Shown here piece by piece: positions 36,570 to 45,229 of a stretch of 64,000 nucleotides of DNA. The notes under the pieces are model-generated. The model was not told the origin of the DNA, did not search any database, and was given only the letters and a program-made list of their open reading frames with translations. The stretch lies in assembly GCA_947476275.1 (NCBI GenBank), contig CANJPQ010000019.1:29530-93529 (forward strand). The letters run 5' to 3'. Positions within the stretch are counted from its first letter, which is position 1. The number at the start of each line of letters is the position of its first letter. Source of the DNA: Fidelibacterota bacterium (GTDB lineage Bacteria; Pseudomonadota; Alphaproteobacteria; Rhodospirillales; Rhodospirillaceae). A program made the position numbers and the translations under genes.

Positions 36570-37486
36570 TGTCTCGCCTCGCCGCTCTCGCTCTTGTCGC
36601 TCTGACGTGGTTCATCGTGCCGGCGCACGCTCAAGAGCGCGCGCTCGGCAGTCCGGACGAGCCGAAGACCTGCCTCAACTGCCATGACACGCCGGACGTC
36701 ACCGGCGTGCTGCACGGCGCGCATATGGTGAAGGCGGACGCACGCACCAAGGTCTCCGACGAGGGCTGCCAGAACTGCCACGGCGACAGCCGTGCCCACG
36801 CGGCCCGCCCCGCCGACGGCCAGGCGCGCCCGAAGCCCGCAGTGGTGTTCGCGGGCGCAGCCGCATCGCCGGTGGCAGATCGCAACAAGGCGTGCACGGG
36901 GTGCCACGAAGGCGGCGCCGTGATGCATTGGCAAGGCAGCCAGCACGAGAACGCCGACCTTGCGTGTACAAGCTGTCACAGCTCACACAAGACGCAAGAT
37001 CCGATGCTCGTGAAGACCGCGCAGGCCTTCGTCTGCTTCTCCTGCCACGCGGAGCAGCGCGCCGCCGCAGTCAAGCCTTCGCACCATCCGGTGACCGAAG
37101 GGATCATGACCTGCAGCGATTGCCACAACCCGATGGGCTCGCCGACCCTGCATATGCTCAAGGGCACGACGCTCAATGAGACCTGCTATGCCTGCCACGA
37201 CGAGAAGCGCGGCCCGTTCCTGTGGGAACATGCACCGGCGGCGGAGGACTGCAGCATCTGCCACACGCCGCACGGCTCGATCCAGACCACGTTGCTGAAG
37301 CAGCGCCAGCCGTACCTGTGCGAGAACTGCCACGACTCATCGCTACACAACAGTCAGCCATTCAGCGGAAATAGCCTGCCGGGGCGCCCTGGCGCGGCGC
37401 GGCAGATGATCCTGAACGGCTGTGCGAATTGTCACAGCCAGGTGCACGGCTCGAACCATCCCTCCGGCGTGCGGTTGGGACGGTGA
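36569..37486 (+). CDS. DmsE/MtrA-family decahaem c-type cytochrome
   Basis: A 305-residue periplasmic protein with signal peptide (MSRLAALALVALTWFIVPAHA) and exactly ten CxxCH motifs: CLNCH, CQNCH, CTGCH, CTSCH, CFSCH, CSDCH, CYACH, CSICH, CENCH and CANCH. Length and haem number match MtrA, PioA and DmsE. These proteins sit inside an MtrB-type barrel and carry electrons across the outer membrane. The start overlaps the previous stop by 1 base. The MtrB-like gene follows 2 bases after its stop, so the three are translationally coupled. Confidence 0.95.
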   Translation: MSRLAALALVALTWFIVPAHAQERALGSPDEPKTCLNCHDTPDVTGVLHGAHMVKADARTKVSDEGCQNCHGDSRAHAARPADGQARPKPAVVFAGAAASPVADRNKACTGCHEGGAVMHWQGSQHENADLACTSCHSSHKTQDPMLVKTAQAFVCFSCHAEQRAAAVKPSHHPVTEGIMTCSDCHNPMGSPTLHMLKGTTLNETCYACHDEKRGPFLWEHAPAAEDCSICHTPHGSIQTTLLKQRQPYLCENCHDSSLHNSQPFSGNSLPGRPGAARQMILNGCANCHSQVHGSNHPSGVRLGR

Positions 37487-37488
37487 GC

Positions 37489-39729
37489 ATGCAACGCCTG
37501 CGCAAGCTCCTCCTGCTCGGTGTCGCGTGGCCGCTCGCCGCGGCGGCGCAGGATTTCGACTTGAGCGAAGCCCCCACCGCACCGGCGAAAGCGCCGCCAC
37601 TGGCCTTCGCCAGTTCAATCGAAGGCGGCTTGGGCTACCAAAGCCTCGATTCATTTTACTTCGGCCGTTACGGCGGGTTGGCGGACAAGGGGCCCTTCGG
37701 CTTCTTCGATGCGACGGTCAGCCAGCGGCCGGGATGGGATTCCGGAAAAGCGAATTATTGGGGCGGTCACGCCAGCTTCAACGGCCGCGACGTGCGTAAC
37801 GTCGATGGGTTCTATGGCGTGCAGGGTAAATGGCGCGTCGGCGCGTCCTACGATTCCTTCACTCGCTACATCAGCGATAGCGCCAAGACTCCGTTCCTCG
37901 GCGTGAGCACCGGGCGACTCACCCTGCCTTCCGATTGGCAGACCGCCGTCTCGTCCCTGCTGTTTCGCTCTCTGCCCGGCGCTGCGGCGCCCGTCGACTT
38001 GCGGGTGAAGTGGCAGACCGTCGGCGGCGACTATGTCATGACGCCGCGCACGGGTTACGAGGTGCGATTGCATTTCGACCACCGCCACCGCGCCGGATTG
38101 AAGGACCAGTACATCACCTTCGGCCAGGAGATGCTGAACCCGGTTGGTGTGTTCTTCCCGCAGACCGTGGAATACGATTCCAATCATGCCACCGTGTCGC
38201 TCGGGTTCGCCGACAAGACGGTGCAATGGCGCGCGTCCTACGAGTTCTCCGCCTTCCACAACAACGTGCCAGCGATGCTGGTGCCCAATCCGTACAATCG
38301 CTCGACGGGGATTCCGTGGCCCTCGGGCGCGTTCGCGGGCTATCCGTTCGCGGTCGGTCAATACAGCCTACCGCCCGACAATTCTGCGCATCAGGCGATG
38401 TTGACCGGCGGGATCGCGCTGACACCGGTCATGCGGCTGACCGCCAAATTTGCCTACACTATCCAGCGGCAGGACGAACCGTTCCTGCCCTACACCACCA
38501 ATCCCAATCTCGATGTTCGCACGCCTCTGCCGCTGACGAGCGCAAATGCGGAGATCCGCCGCACCTACGGCAATCTCACGCTCACCGCACGGCAAGGAAA
38601 GTCCGTCGATCTGGTGGCGTCCTACACCTACGACGATCGCGACAATCGCACGCCGCGCTCCCTGTATAACTATGTCGCCAACGATGTGCAGGACCAGCCG
38701 CAACCGATCGTGTTCGGCGGCAGCCGCTATATCCGCTACAACCTGCCGCACAGTTTCACGTTCCAGCAGGCGAAGGCGGAAGTGGGCTATCGGCTCACGC
38801 CGCGCACACGGTTGAGCGTCGCCTACACCGGCGATTTCCGCACGCGCACCTATCAGGAAGTCAGCAAGACCGACGAACAGACCGTGCGCGCCAAGGCGCA
38901 GACCACGTTCGCCAAGGGCTCGATCTGGATCGCGCAGACATTTGCCAACCGCACCGGCTCGGATTACCTGGACTACGTGCCGTGGAACGCGAGCCACACG
39001 GACCAGTACCTGGCGCAGGGGCCCCAGAACCAGTCCATCGAATACGGCCTGCTGCGCATGTACCACCTCGCCGACCGCCGGCGCCAGGAAACCAAGGGCG
39101 GTGCGACCTACGATCTCGCGACCGGACTGACGGCCAGCATGTCGGGCGGTTTTGCGCGCGATCGCTACAGCCGGTCCCTGTTCGGGCTGCTGCGGTCCGA
39201 CACCCTGCTGGCCGATGGGGACATCACCTACGTGTTTCAGAAGAGCCTGACCGCATCGGCGTTCTATTCCTACGAGCGCATCCGTAGCGTTCAGAAGGGT
39301 TATTTCCTGTTCAATGCCAACGAAACCAATCCCGCGCAGGCGTGGGTGTCGGCAAGCCGCGACACCGTCCATTCCGCCGGCGTGCGCCTGGATTGGCAGG
39401 CGCGGCACAACCTGAAGCTGGGACTGAACACCACCCTGTCTCGCGGGCGGACCAATATCGTGACCGAATCCACCGCTTTCACGCCGCTGGCCACCAGCAC
39501 GCCCCTACCCGACGCGCTTGCCAACACTTACAACGTCGGGATTCGCGGGGAGTATGCGGTCCGGGATAACCTAAGCCTGCGCGCCGGTTATACTTTCGAA
39601 CATCACGTAACGGACGATTGGCGCTATATCAGCAGTCTCACGCCGGTCTCCCAAATCCTTGGCTCGGGCGAGATCGCGCCGCGCTATAATGCCCATGTCG
39701 TGTGGGTTTCCGCGCGCACGCAGTTCTGA
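37489..39729 (+). CDS. MtrB/PioB-family outer-membrane barrel of a porin-cytochrome conduit
   Basis: A 746-residue protein from ATG 37489. The signal peptide ends in AAAAQ. The mature start DFDLSEAPTAPAKAPPLAFASSIEGGLGY leads into about 26 amphipathic strands, with alternating aromatic residues and a terminal Phe (VWVSARTQF). The MtrB-type pattern GFYGVQGKWRVGASYDSFTRYISDSAKTPF is present near 105-135. MtrB sheathes the decahaem cytochrome so that electrons pass the outer membrane. The N-terminal CxxC seen in Shewanella MtrB is absent. No MtrC-type surface cytochrome gene is present in the window. Confidence 0.9.
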   Translation: MQRLRKLLLLGVAWPLAAAAQDFDLSEAPTAPAKAPPLAFASSIEGGLGYQSLDSFYFGRYGGLADKGPFGFFDATVSQRPGWDSGKANYWGGHASFNGRDVRNVDGFYGVQGKWRVGASYDSFTRYISDSAKTPFLGVSTGRLTLPSDWQTAVSSLLFRSLPGAAAPVDLRVKWQTVGGDYVMTPRTGYEVRLHFDHRHRAGLKDQYITFGQEMLNPVGVFFPQTVEYDSNHATVSLGFADKTVQWRASYEFSAFHNNVPAMLVPNPYNRSTGIPWPSGAFAGYPFAVGQYSLPPDNSAHQAMLTGGIALTPVMRLTAKFAYTIQRQDEPFLPYTTNPNLDVRTPLPLTSANAEIRRTYGNLTLTARQGKSVDLVASYTYDDRDNRTPRSLYNYVANDVQDQPQPIVFGGSRYIRYNLPHSFTFQQAKAEVGYRLTPRTRLSVAYTGDFRTRTYQEVSKTDEQTVRAKAQTTFAKGSIWIAQTFANRTGSDYLDYVPWNASHTDQYLAQGPQNQSIEYGLLRMYHLADRRRQETKGGATYDLATGLTASMSGGFARDRYSRSLFGLLRSDTLLADGDITYVFQKSLTASAFYSYERIRSVQKGYFLFNANETNPAQAWVSASRDTVHSAGVRLDWQARHNLKLGLNTTLSRGRTNIVTESTAFTPLATSTPLPDALANTYNVGIRGEYAVRDNLSLRAGYTFEHHVTDDWRYISSLTPVSQILGSGEIAPRYNAHVVWVSARTQF

Positions 39730-39757
39730 TCAGACGATAGTGGCCTGGGCGTAGAAG

Positions 39758-41365
39758 ATGCTCTCGTCGATTTCCAGCTTCGAGGCCAACGCGCTGAACC
39801 GGATCACCTTCGGTGCGCGGGCGCAGGATATTGCACGCGTGCGCACCATGGGCTGGAGCGCTTGGGTTGACGACCAACTCAATCCGCCGGCCGGCGACGA
39901 GCCCGATCTCGCGGCGCACATCAATCAATTGGCGATGCGTATCAAGTACGCGGGCCAGGCACCGTTCGGCAACATTCCGGGGTGGCAGCCCCTCGACCAG
40001 ACCCGTCCGCTGACCTACCTCAAACTCGACAACGCGGGCCTCTGGGATATCGCGCGGCGCTCCGACGTGTCGCTCGCCCCGAATGAGCGCTATCGCATCC
40101 AGCAGGAAATGAACGCGGTGACCTGGGTGCGCAATGTGCATTCGCGCTACCAGATCCGCGAGTTCATGTCGGACTTCTGGAACAATCATTTCACCATCGG
40201 ACGACAGGAGTGCATCTACGGCACGGCGTCCCTGCCCCTGTATGACACCCAAGTGATCCGCCCGCGGGTCTTCGGGAGCTTCCGTGATTTGCTTGGCGCG
40301 GTCGCGCGCAGCCCGTCGATGCTGCGCTTTCTCAATAATTCCGAAAGCACCGCAGACCATCCGAACGAAAACTATGCGCGCGAGCTTCTGGAACTGCACA
40401 CCCTGGGCGCCCCCGCTTACGTCGGCATCACCGCCCCCGCCTCCCTGGGCACGGTGGAGGTCGTCGGACGGCAGGTGGCCGCGGGTTTTTCCGACCAGGA
40501 TATCGTCCAGGCGTCCCGCGCCCTGTCGGGATGGACGCTGGAGCAAGGCCAAGCGGGGCCGAATGGCATCTTGCCGTTCACCGGCAATTTCATCTTCAAC
40601 CCGCTGCAGCACAACGCCCAGGCCGGCATGTTCATGGGCGTGGACCTCTCGCGCCTGTCCGGCATGGCGCAAGGCGAACTGATTCTCGATATCGTCGCCA
40701 ATCATCCCGCAACCGCGGACTTTATGGTGCGTAAGATCGCGCGGCGCATCTTCGGCGACGCGCCGCCGGAAGGCGCGATCCTTGGCGCCAAGGGCGTGTG
40801 GCTGTCCACGCGCGGCCGCCCCGACCAGCTCAAGCAGGTGATGCGCGCACTCACAGTGAGCGGCATGGAGCAGATGGGACTGCCCGCCGCCAAGGTGCGC
40901 CGACCGTACGAGCGTCTGATCGCGTTCCTGCGCACAACCGATACAGTGATCAATGCCTATGATGGCGCATGGCTGGTGTTCTCGAGCCTGGGCGACGGCA
41001 TGTTCGTTTGGGCCACACCGGAGGGACGGCCGGACACGGACGCGCAATGGCAGACCGCCGCCGCCAATCTAGAGACGTGGAACACGTTGCTGCAGATCAT
41101 GAGCACCCCGTCTTTGCGCACCAGCCTTTACGACCAGACGCCGCTTGAGTACGCCGGATCCGCCATCCAGATCGTAGAGTACTGGGTCGGACGGATGGTG
41201 GGGCGCACGCTCAGACCTGCGGCGATGCAGGCGCTCATTGACGAAGCGCTCACCCCCATCGGGGTGCTGGCGGCCTATCGCTCCGCCGGGATCAACAATA
41301 TCGAGACGGCCTTGCGGCGCCTGACGTCGTTGATCGCCATCTCACCTGAATTCGGGATGCGATGA
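39758..41365 (+). CDS. DUF1800 family protein
   Basis: A 535-residue protein with DUF1800 features: ANALNRITFGARAQDIARVRTMGWSAWVDDQLNP at the N-terminus, REFMSDFWNNHFTIG near 130-145, and ENYARELLELHTLG near 205-218. The function of the family is unknown; members are almost always followed by a DUF1501 partner, as here. It starts 28 bases after the MtrB-like gene and shares ATGA with the DUF1501 gene (41362-41365). No signal peptide is visible in this member, so it may depend on its Tat-exported partner. Confidence 0.9.
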   Translation: MLSSISSFEANALNRITFGARAQDIARVRTMGWSAWVDDQLNPPAGDEPDLAAHINQLAMRIKYAGQAPFGNIPGWQPLDQTRPLTYLKLDNAGLWDIARRSDVSLAPNERYRIQQEMNAVTWVRNVHSRYQIREFMSDFWNNHFTIGRQECIYGTASLPLYDTQVIRPRVFGSFRDLLGAVARSPSMLRFLNNSESTADHPNENYARELLELHTLGAPAYVGITAPASLGTVEVVGRQVAAGFSDQDIVQASRALSGWTLEQGQAGPNGILPFTGNFIFNPLQHNAQAGMFMGVDLSRLSGMAQGELILDIVANHPATADFMVRKIARRIFGDAPPEGAILGAKGVWLSTRGRPDQLKQVMRALTVSGMEQMGLPAAKVRRPYERLIAFLRTTDTVINAYDGAWLVFSSLGDGMFVWATPEGRPDTDAQWQTAAANLETWNTLLQIMSTPSLRTSLYDQTPLEYAGSAIQIVEYWVGRMVGRTLRPAAMQALIDEALTPIGVLAAYRSAGINNIETALRRLTSLIAISPEFGMR

Positions 41366-42585
41366 CCATGTCGCTCTCCCGCCGCACGCTGCTGGGTGCC
41401 GCCGCCGGTTCGGTCATGACAACCGTTGCGCCGGGCGTGCGCGTGGCACTTGCCGCCGACGGCGGCGCGCGCGATATCGTGATCTCGCTTTTCCTGCGCT
41501 TCGGCGCGGATGGGCTGGCCATGGTGCCTCCGGCGGATGACGGCAACTATGTGGCCGCGCGCCCGACATTGCGTATTCCGACAAGCACCGCGCTGCCGAT
41601 CGGCAGCCTCGACGGCGTACCCTTCTTCATGCATCCGGAGATCGCGGAGCTGAAAGCCCTGTACGACCAGCGCAGTCTCGCGGTCGTGCAAGCCGTGGGG
41701 ATGCGCGCCGAGAACCGCAGTCACTTCATCAGCCAGGATATGATGGAGCGCGGACAGGCGGACGGTGACGCCCCGACCAGCGCCGGGTGGCTTGCCCGCC
41801 ACCTCAACGCCAGCCAGATCGCGCTTGCGCCGCTGGGCGCGGTCGCGGCCTCCGGGTATCTCGACCTCACGCTGCAGGGGTCCCCCCGCGCAGTTGCGGT
41901 ACCGGACGTTGCGAACTTCAATGTGTTCGGCGGCGAATTTAACCTGAACGTGATTTCAGGAATGCAAGAGGGCGACGAGACGCATGTGGCGGCCGCGCGC
42001 GCGGCAGTCGCCACGATCCGCTCCATGCAGGCGGGCCTTACGACACTGCCCACCCAGGAGGGCAACCCGGCGGGCTACACGGACGGCCCGCTGTCGACGT
42101 CGCTGCGATCCGTGGCGAATTTGATCAAGATGAACATCGGCCTTGAAGTGGCGGCGGTGGACTATTTCGGTTGGGACCATCACGTCAACCTCAACCTGAA
42201 CTTCCCGCCGCAGGCGCGCGAACTGTCCAAATCGCTGGCGGCCTTCTGGCGCGATATCGCGGCGTTCCGCAACCGCGTTACCGTGGTGACCATGACCGAA
42301 TTCGGCCGCCGCGTGCAGGAGAACTCCAACGACGGCACGGACCATGGGTCTGCCTCGTTCATGTTCGTGCTGGGCGGTGCGGTGAATGGCGGCAAGATCT
42401 ACGGCGTATGGCCCGGGTTGCGGGCGCAAGATCTGCATGCAGGCGACTTGCGCGTGACGACGGACTACCGTTCCGTCCTGCAGGAAGTTCTGGTGACGCG
42501 TCGCGGCGAGACGAAGCCGCAATCGGTGTTTCCATCGGTGCGGTATAGCCCGCTTGGCATTCTCACGGCGCGCGGCGCGAATTGA
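41362..42585 (+). CDS. DUF1501 family Tat-exported protein
   Basis: A 407-residue protein with a clear Tat signal, LSRRTLLGAAAGSVMTTVAPG. The core belongs to the alkaline-phosphatase/sulfatase-like DUF1501 family: LFLRFGADGLAMVPPADDGNY, HPEIAELKALYDQRSLAVVQAVG, HFISQDMMERG, then VTVVTMTEFGRRVQENSNDGTDHG near 305-330. The DHG and TEFGR signatures are diagnostic. It is coupled by ATGA overlap to the DUF1800 gene. The pair probably forms a periplasmic complex of unknown activity. Confidence 0.92.
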   Translation: MTMSLSRRTLLGAAAGSVMTTVAPGVRVALAADGGARDIVISLFLRFGADGLAMVPPADDGNYVAARPTLRIPTSTALPIGSLDGVPFFMHPEIAELKALYDQRSLAVVQAVGMRAENRSHFISQDMMERGQADGDAPTSAGWLARHLNASQIALAPLGAVAASGYLDLTLQGSPRAVAVPDVANFNVFGGEFNLNVISGMQEGDETHVAAARAAVATIRSMQAGLTTLPTQEGNPAGYTDGPLSTSLRSVANLIKMNIGLEVAAVDYFGWDHHVNLNLNFPPQARELSKSLAAFWRDIAAFRNRVTVVTMTEFGRRVQENSNDGTDHGSASFMFVLGGAVNGGKIYGVWPGLRAQDLHAGDLRVTTDYRSVLQEVLVTRRGETKPQSVFPSVRYSPLGILTARGAN

Positions 42586-42647
42586 CCGGCATCTGAGCCT
42601 CGCATTCGAGCTTGGCGAAGGTCCGCACGGATGCCCCTGCCACCCGC

Positions 42648-44870
42648 TTACAAGGGCGCCCGGCGCAAACGCAGTGCGTTGGCGATCACGCTGACCGACG
42701 ACAGCGCCATGGCCGCAGCCGCAATGGTGGGACTGAGGGTCAGGCCGAAGACGGGATACAGCACGCCTGCGGCAATCGGCACGCCTGCGGCATTGTAGGC
42801 AAAGGCCAGGAACAGGTTCTGGCGGATGTTGCCCATGGTCGCTCGGGATAGGCGCCGCGCCCGCACCAGGCCCGCGAGATCACCCCTCACCAGCGTAATG
42901 CCAGCACTTTCCATGGCCACGTCCGTCCCGGTGCCCATGGCGATACCGACGTCTGCCGCCGCAAGGGCGGGCGCATCGTTGACGCCGTCGCCGGCCATGG
43001 CGACGGTGCGGCCTTCGCCCCGCAGGCGCGTTACCGCCGCGGCCTTATCCTGGGGTAGGACCTCAGCCTCGATCTCCGTGATACCGAGCTGGCGTGCGAT
43101 CGCCTCCGCGGTGCCGCGATGATCGCCCGTGAGCATGACGATGCGCAGGCCATCGGCGCGCAGGTCGGTTAGCGCTTGGGCCGTTGTCGCCTTAATGGGG
43201 TCGGCAATGCCGAATACGCCGGCGAACACGCCATCGACTGAAATGAAGATCGCCGTGGCGCCGGCGGCACGCAATGCGGCTGCGTCGTCGGTCGCACCGG
43301 TGAACGGCGCACTGCCGACGCGGACAAGACGGCCGCCCACGCGCGCCTGCACACCGCGCCCCGAATCCGACTCGAAATCCGTTGCGGTATCCAGGGTCAG
43401 ATTGCGCGCTTTGGCCGCAGCCACGAGGGCGGCACCCAAGGGATGTTCGCTGGCACGCTCCACGCTCGCGGCGAGGCGCAGGATATCTTCCTCGGCGAAA
43501 TCCGCCCGCGGCTGGATCGCCGTGACCGCGGGCTTTCCTTCAGTCAGGGTGCCGGTCTTGTCGATCAGCAGGGTGTCCACCTTCTCGAATCGCTCCAATG
43601 CTTCGGCATTGCGGATCAGCACACCGTCCCGAGCGCCACGGCCGACACCGACCATGATGCTCATGGGCGTGGCGAGGCCTAACGCGCACGGGCAGGCAAT
43701 GATCAACACCGAGACGGCCGCAACCATCGCATAGGAGAATCGCGGCTCCGGCCCGAAGGTCATCCACGACGCGAAGGCCGCGACAGCAAAGACAATGACG
43801 GTCGGGACAAACCACTGAGAGACGTGATCCGCCAAGCGCTGCACCGGTGCGCGGCTGCGTTGGGCTTGCGCCACCATCTGCACGATCCGCGACAGCAGCG
43901 TCTCCGCGCCGACGCGATCCGCGCGCATGACGAAGGAGCCGGTGGTGTTGAGCGAGGCCGCATACACCGTAGCGCCGGGCGCTTTGCGCACCGGCATGGA
44001 CTCACCGGTGATCATCGACTCGTCCACCGTGGCGCGGCCGACGGCGACAACGCCATCCACCGGAATCTTTTCCCCGGGCCGTACACGCAGGCGATCGCCG
44101 ACATGAATGGCTGCAACGTCCATGGTTTCCTCCGCGCCATCGTCGCCGACCCGCAAAGCGGACGTTGGTGCGAGATTGAGCAGCGCGCGCATCGCATCCG
44201 AGGTTTGCTCGCGGGCCCGCAGTTCCAGCACTTGGCCGACGAGCACTAAAGTTACGATCACCGCCGACGCCTCAAAGTACATCCCACGCATGTTCGCCGG
44301 GATGGCATCCGGCACGATCAGCGCTACAGCGCTGAACAGCCAGGAGATGCCGGTGCCGAGCGCAACCAGGGTGAACATGTTGAGGTGACCGGTAAGCACC
44401 GAATCCCAGCCGCGCTGGAAGAATGGCCAGCCGCCCCAGAGCACAACCGGTGTGGCGAGCGCGAACTGCGCCCAGCCCGGCGTATGAAGGCCCAGCGCGT
44501 GGCCCGCCATCTCCACCACGAACAGCGGTGCGGTCAGCACGGCGCATATCCATAGGCGGCGACGGAAATCCTTCAGCTCAAGATTCTCGACCGGCGCGGC
44601 AGTCGGCATTTCAGGTTCAAGCGCCATGCCGCACTTGGGGCACGAGCCCGGCCCTTTTTGCCGCACCTCCGGGTGCATCGGGCAGGTGTAGGTCGCCTCC
44701 GCGTCCGCCGGCAGAGAGACGGGCTTCGGCCGCAGGTACTTCGCGGGATCGGCGTCGAACTTGGTCTTGCAGCCGTTACAGCAGAATACATAGCGCGCTC
44801 CCGCATGCTCACTGTGGTGGCGAGCGGTCGCGGGATCGACCTCCATGCCGCAGACGGGATCGTGTTGCAT
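42648..44870 (-). CDS. copA: Copper-translocating P1B-type ATPase with N-terminal YHS domain
   Basis: A 740-residue pump from ATG 44870. The N-terminus lacks the usual CxxC HMA domain. It has instead a YHS domain (DPVCGMEVDP, then CCNGCKTKFDADPAKYL) and a CPMHPEV...CPKCGMAL heavy-metal-binding segment. P-type core: TGES, the membrane metal site CPCALGLATP, DKTGTLTEGKP with the phosphorylated Asp, SEHPLG (HP motif), and GDGVNDAPAL. The order fits Cu+ export. The start codon lies 7 bases after a strong -10 box, so the mRNA appears leaderless. It is divergent from csoR across paired operators. Confidence 0.94.
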   Translation of the reverse strand: MQHDPVCGMEVDPATARHHSEHAGARYVFCCNGCKTKFDADPAKYLRPKPVSLPADAEATYTCPMHPEVRQKGPGSCPKCGMALEPEMPTAAPVENLELKDFRRRLWICAVLTAPLFVVEMAGHALGLHTPGWAQFALATPVVLWGGWPFFQRGWDSVLTGHLNMFTLVALGTGISWLFSAVALIVPDAIPANMRGMYFEASAVIVTLVLVGQVLELRAREQTSDAMRALLNLAPTSALRVGDDGAEETMDVAAIHVGDRLRVRPGEKIPVDGVVAVGRATVDESMITGESMPVRKAPGATVYAASLNTTGSFVMRADRVGAETLLSRIVQMVAQAQRSRAPVQRLADHVSQWFVPTVIVFAVAAFASWMTFGPEPRFSYAMVAAVSVLIIACPCALGLATPMSIMVGVGRGARDGVLIRNAEALERFEKVDTLLIDKTGTLTEGKPAVTAIQPRADFAEEDILRLAASVERASEHPLGAALVAAAKARNLTLDTATDFESDSGRGVQARVGGRLVRVGSAPFTGATDDAAALRAAGATAIFISVDGVFAGVFGIADPIKATTAQALTDLRADGLRIVMLTGDHRGTAEAIARQLGITEIEAEVLPQDKAAAVTRLRGEGRTVAMAGDGVNDAPALAAADVGIAMGTGTDVAMESAGITLVRGDLAGLVRARRLSRATMGNIRQNLFLAFAYNAAGVPIAAGVLYPVFGLTLSPTIAAAAMALSSVSVIANALRLRRAPL

Positions 44871-44877
44871 GGCGTGG

Positions 44878-44906
44878 CATATACCCCCATAGGGGTATCT
44901 TGTCAA
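44878..44906 (-). promoter_or_regulatory. copA promoter, leaderless
   Basis: Minus strand: perfect -35 TTGACA (44906-44901), 17-base spacer containing the first CsoR site, then -10 TATATG (44883-44878). The copA ATG begins 7 bases further on at 44870, where transcription should start. There is no room for a ribosome-binding site. Confidence 0.8.
44881..44898. promoter_or_regulatory. CsoR operator 1 (copA side)
   Basis: ATACCCCCATAGGGGTAT, an 18-bp near-palindrome of the TACCCC-N-GGGGTA type bound by CsoR/RcnR regulators. It fills the copA promoter spacer and -10 edge. It is the exact reverse complement of operator 2. Confidence 0.9.
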
Positions 44907-44927
44907 ATACCCCTATGGGGGTATATC
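44900..44927 (+). promoter_or_regulatory. csoR promoter
   Basis: -35 TTGTCA (44900-44905), 16-base spacer occupied by the second CsoR site, -10 TATATC (44922-44927). The -35 overlaps the copA -35 in the same bases on the other strand. AGGAG (44943-44947) precedes the csoR ATG. Confidence 0.75.
44907..44924. promoter_or_regulatory. CsoR operator 2 (csoR side)
   Basis: ATACCCCTATGGGGGTAT, the exact reverse complement of operator 1, placed 8 bases away. It fills the csoR promoter spacer, so the repressor should control its own gene. Confidence 0.9.
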
Positions 44928-44953
44928 CTGCGTGTGACATCTAGGAGTTCGCC

Positions 44954-45229
44954 ATGTCTGCCAAACACAAGCCGGGACTCGTCAGCCGCCTCAACCGAGT
45001 CGAGGGCCAGGTGCGCGGGGTCACGAAGATGGTGCAGGAAGATCGCTACTGCATCGACGTGCTGACGCAGATCGCGGCGATCAAGGCAGCACTGTCCAAG
45101 GTAGAGAGCGCGATCCTGAAGGATCATCTGCACCACTGTATCGAGGGCGCCATCGTCAGCGGCGATGCAAACGCGCAGCGCGAGAAGGCGGCAGAGTTGG
45201 TCACCCTGCTGGCGCGCGTCTCGCACTGA
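44954..45229 (+). CDS. csoR: CsoR-family copper-sensing transcriptional repressor
   Basis: A 91-residue all-helical DUF156/CsoR protein. The Cu(I) ligands Cys33, His58 and Cys62 (RYCID, DHLHHC) have the same 25 and 4 residue spacing as known CsoR proteins. The DNA-contact helix SRLNRVEGQVRGVTKMV is present at 11-27. Cu(I) binding releases DNA and allows copA transcription. Two operators lie directly upstream. The last 29 bases overlap the end of the convergent permease gene at 45201. Confidence 0.94.
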   Translation: MSAKHKPGLVSRLNRVEGQVRGVTKMVQEDRYCIDVLTQIAAIKAALSKVESAILKDHLHHCIEGAIVSGDANAQREKAAELVTLLARVSH

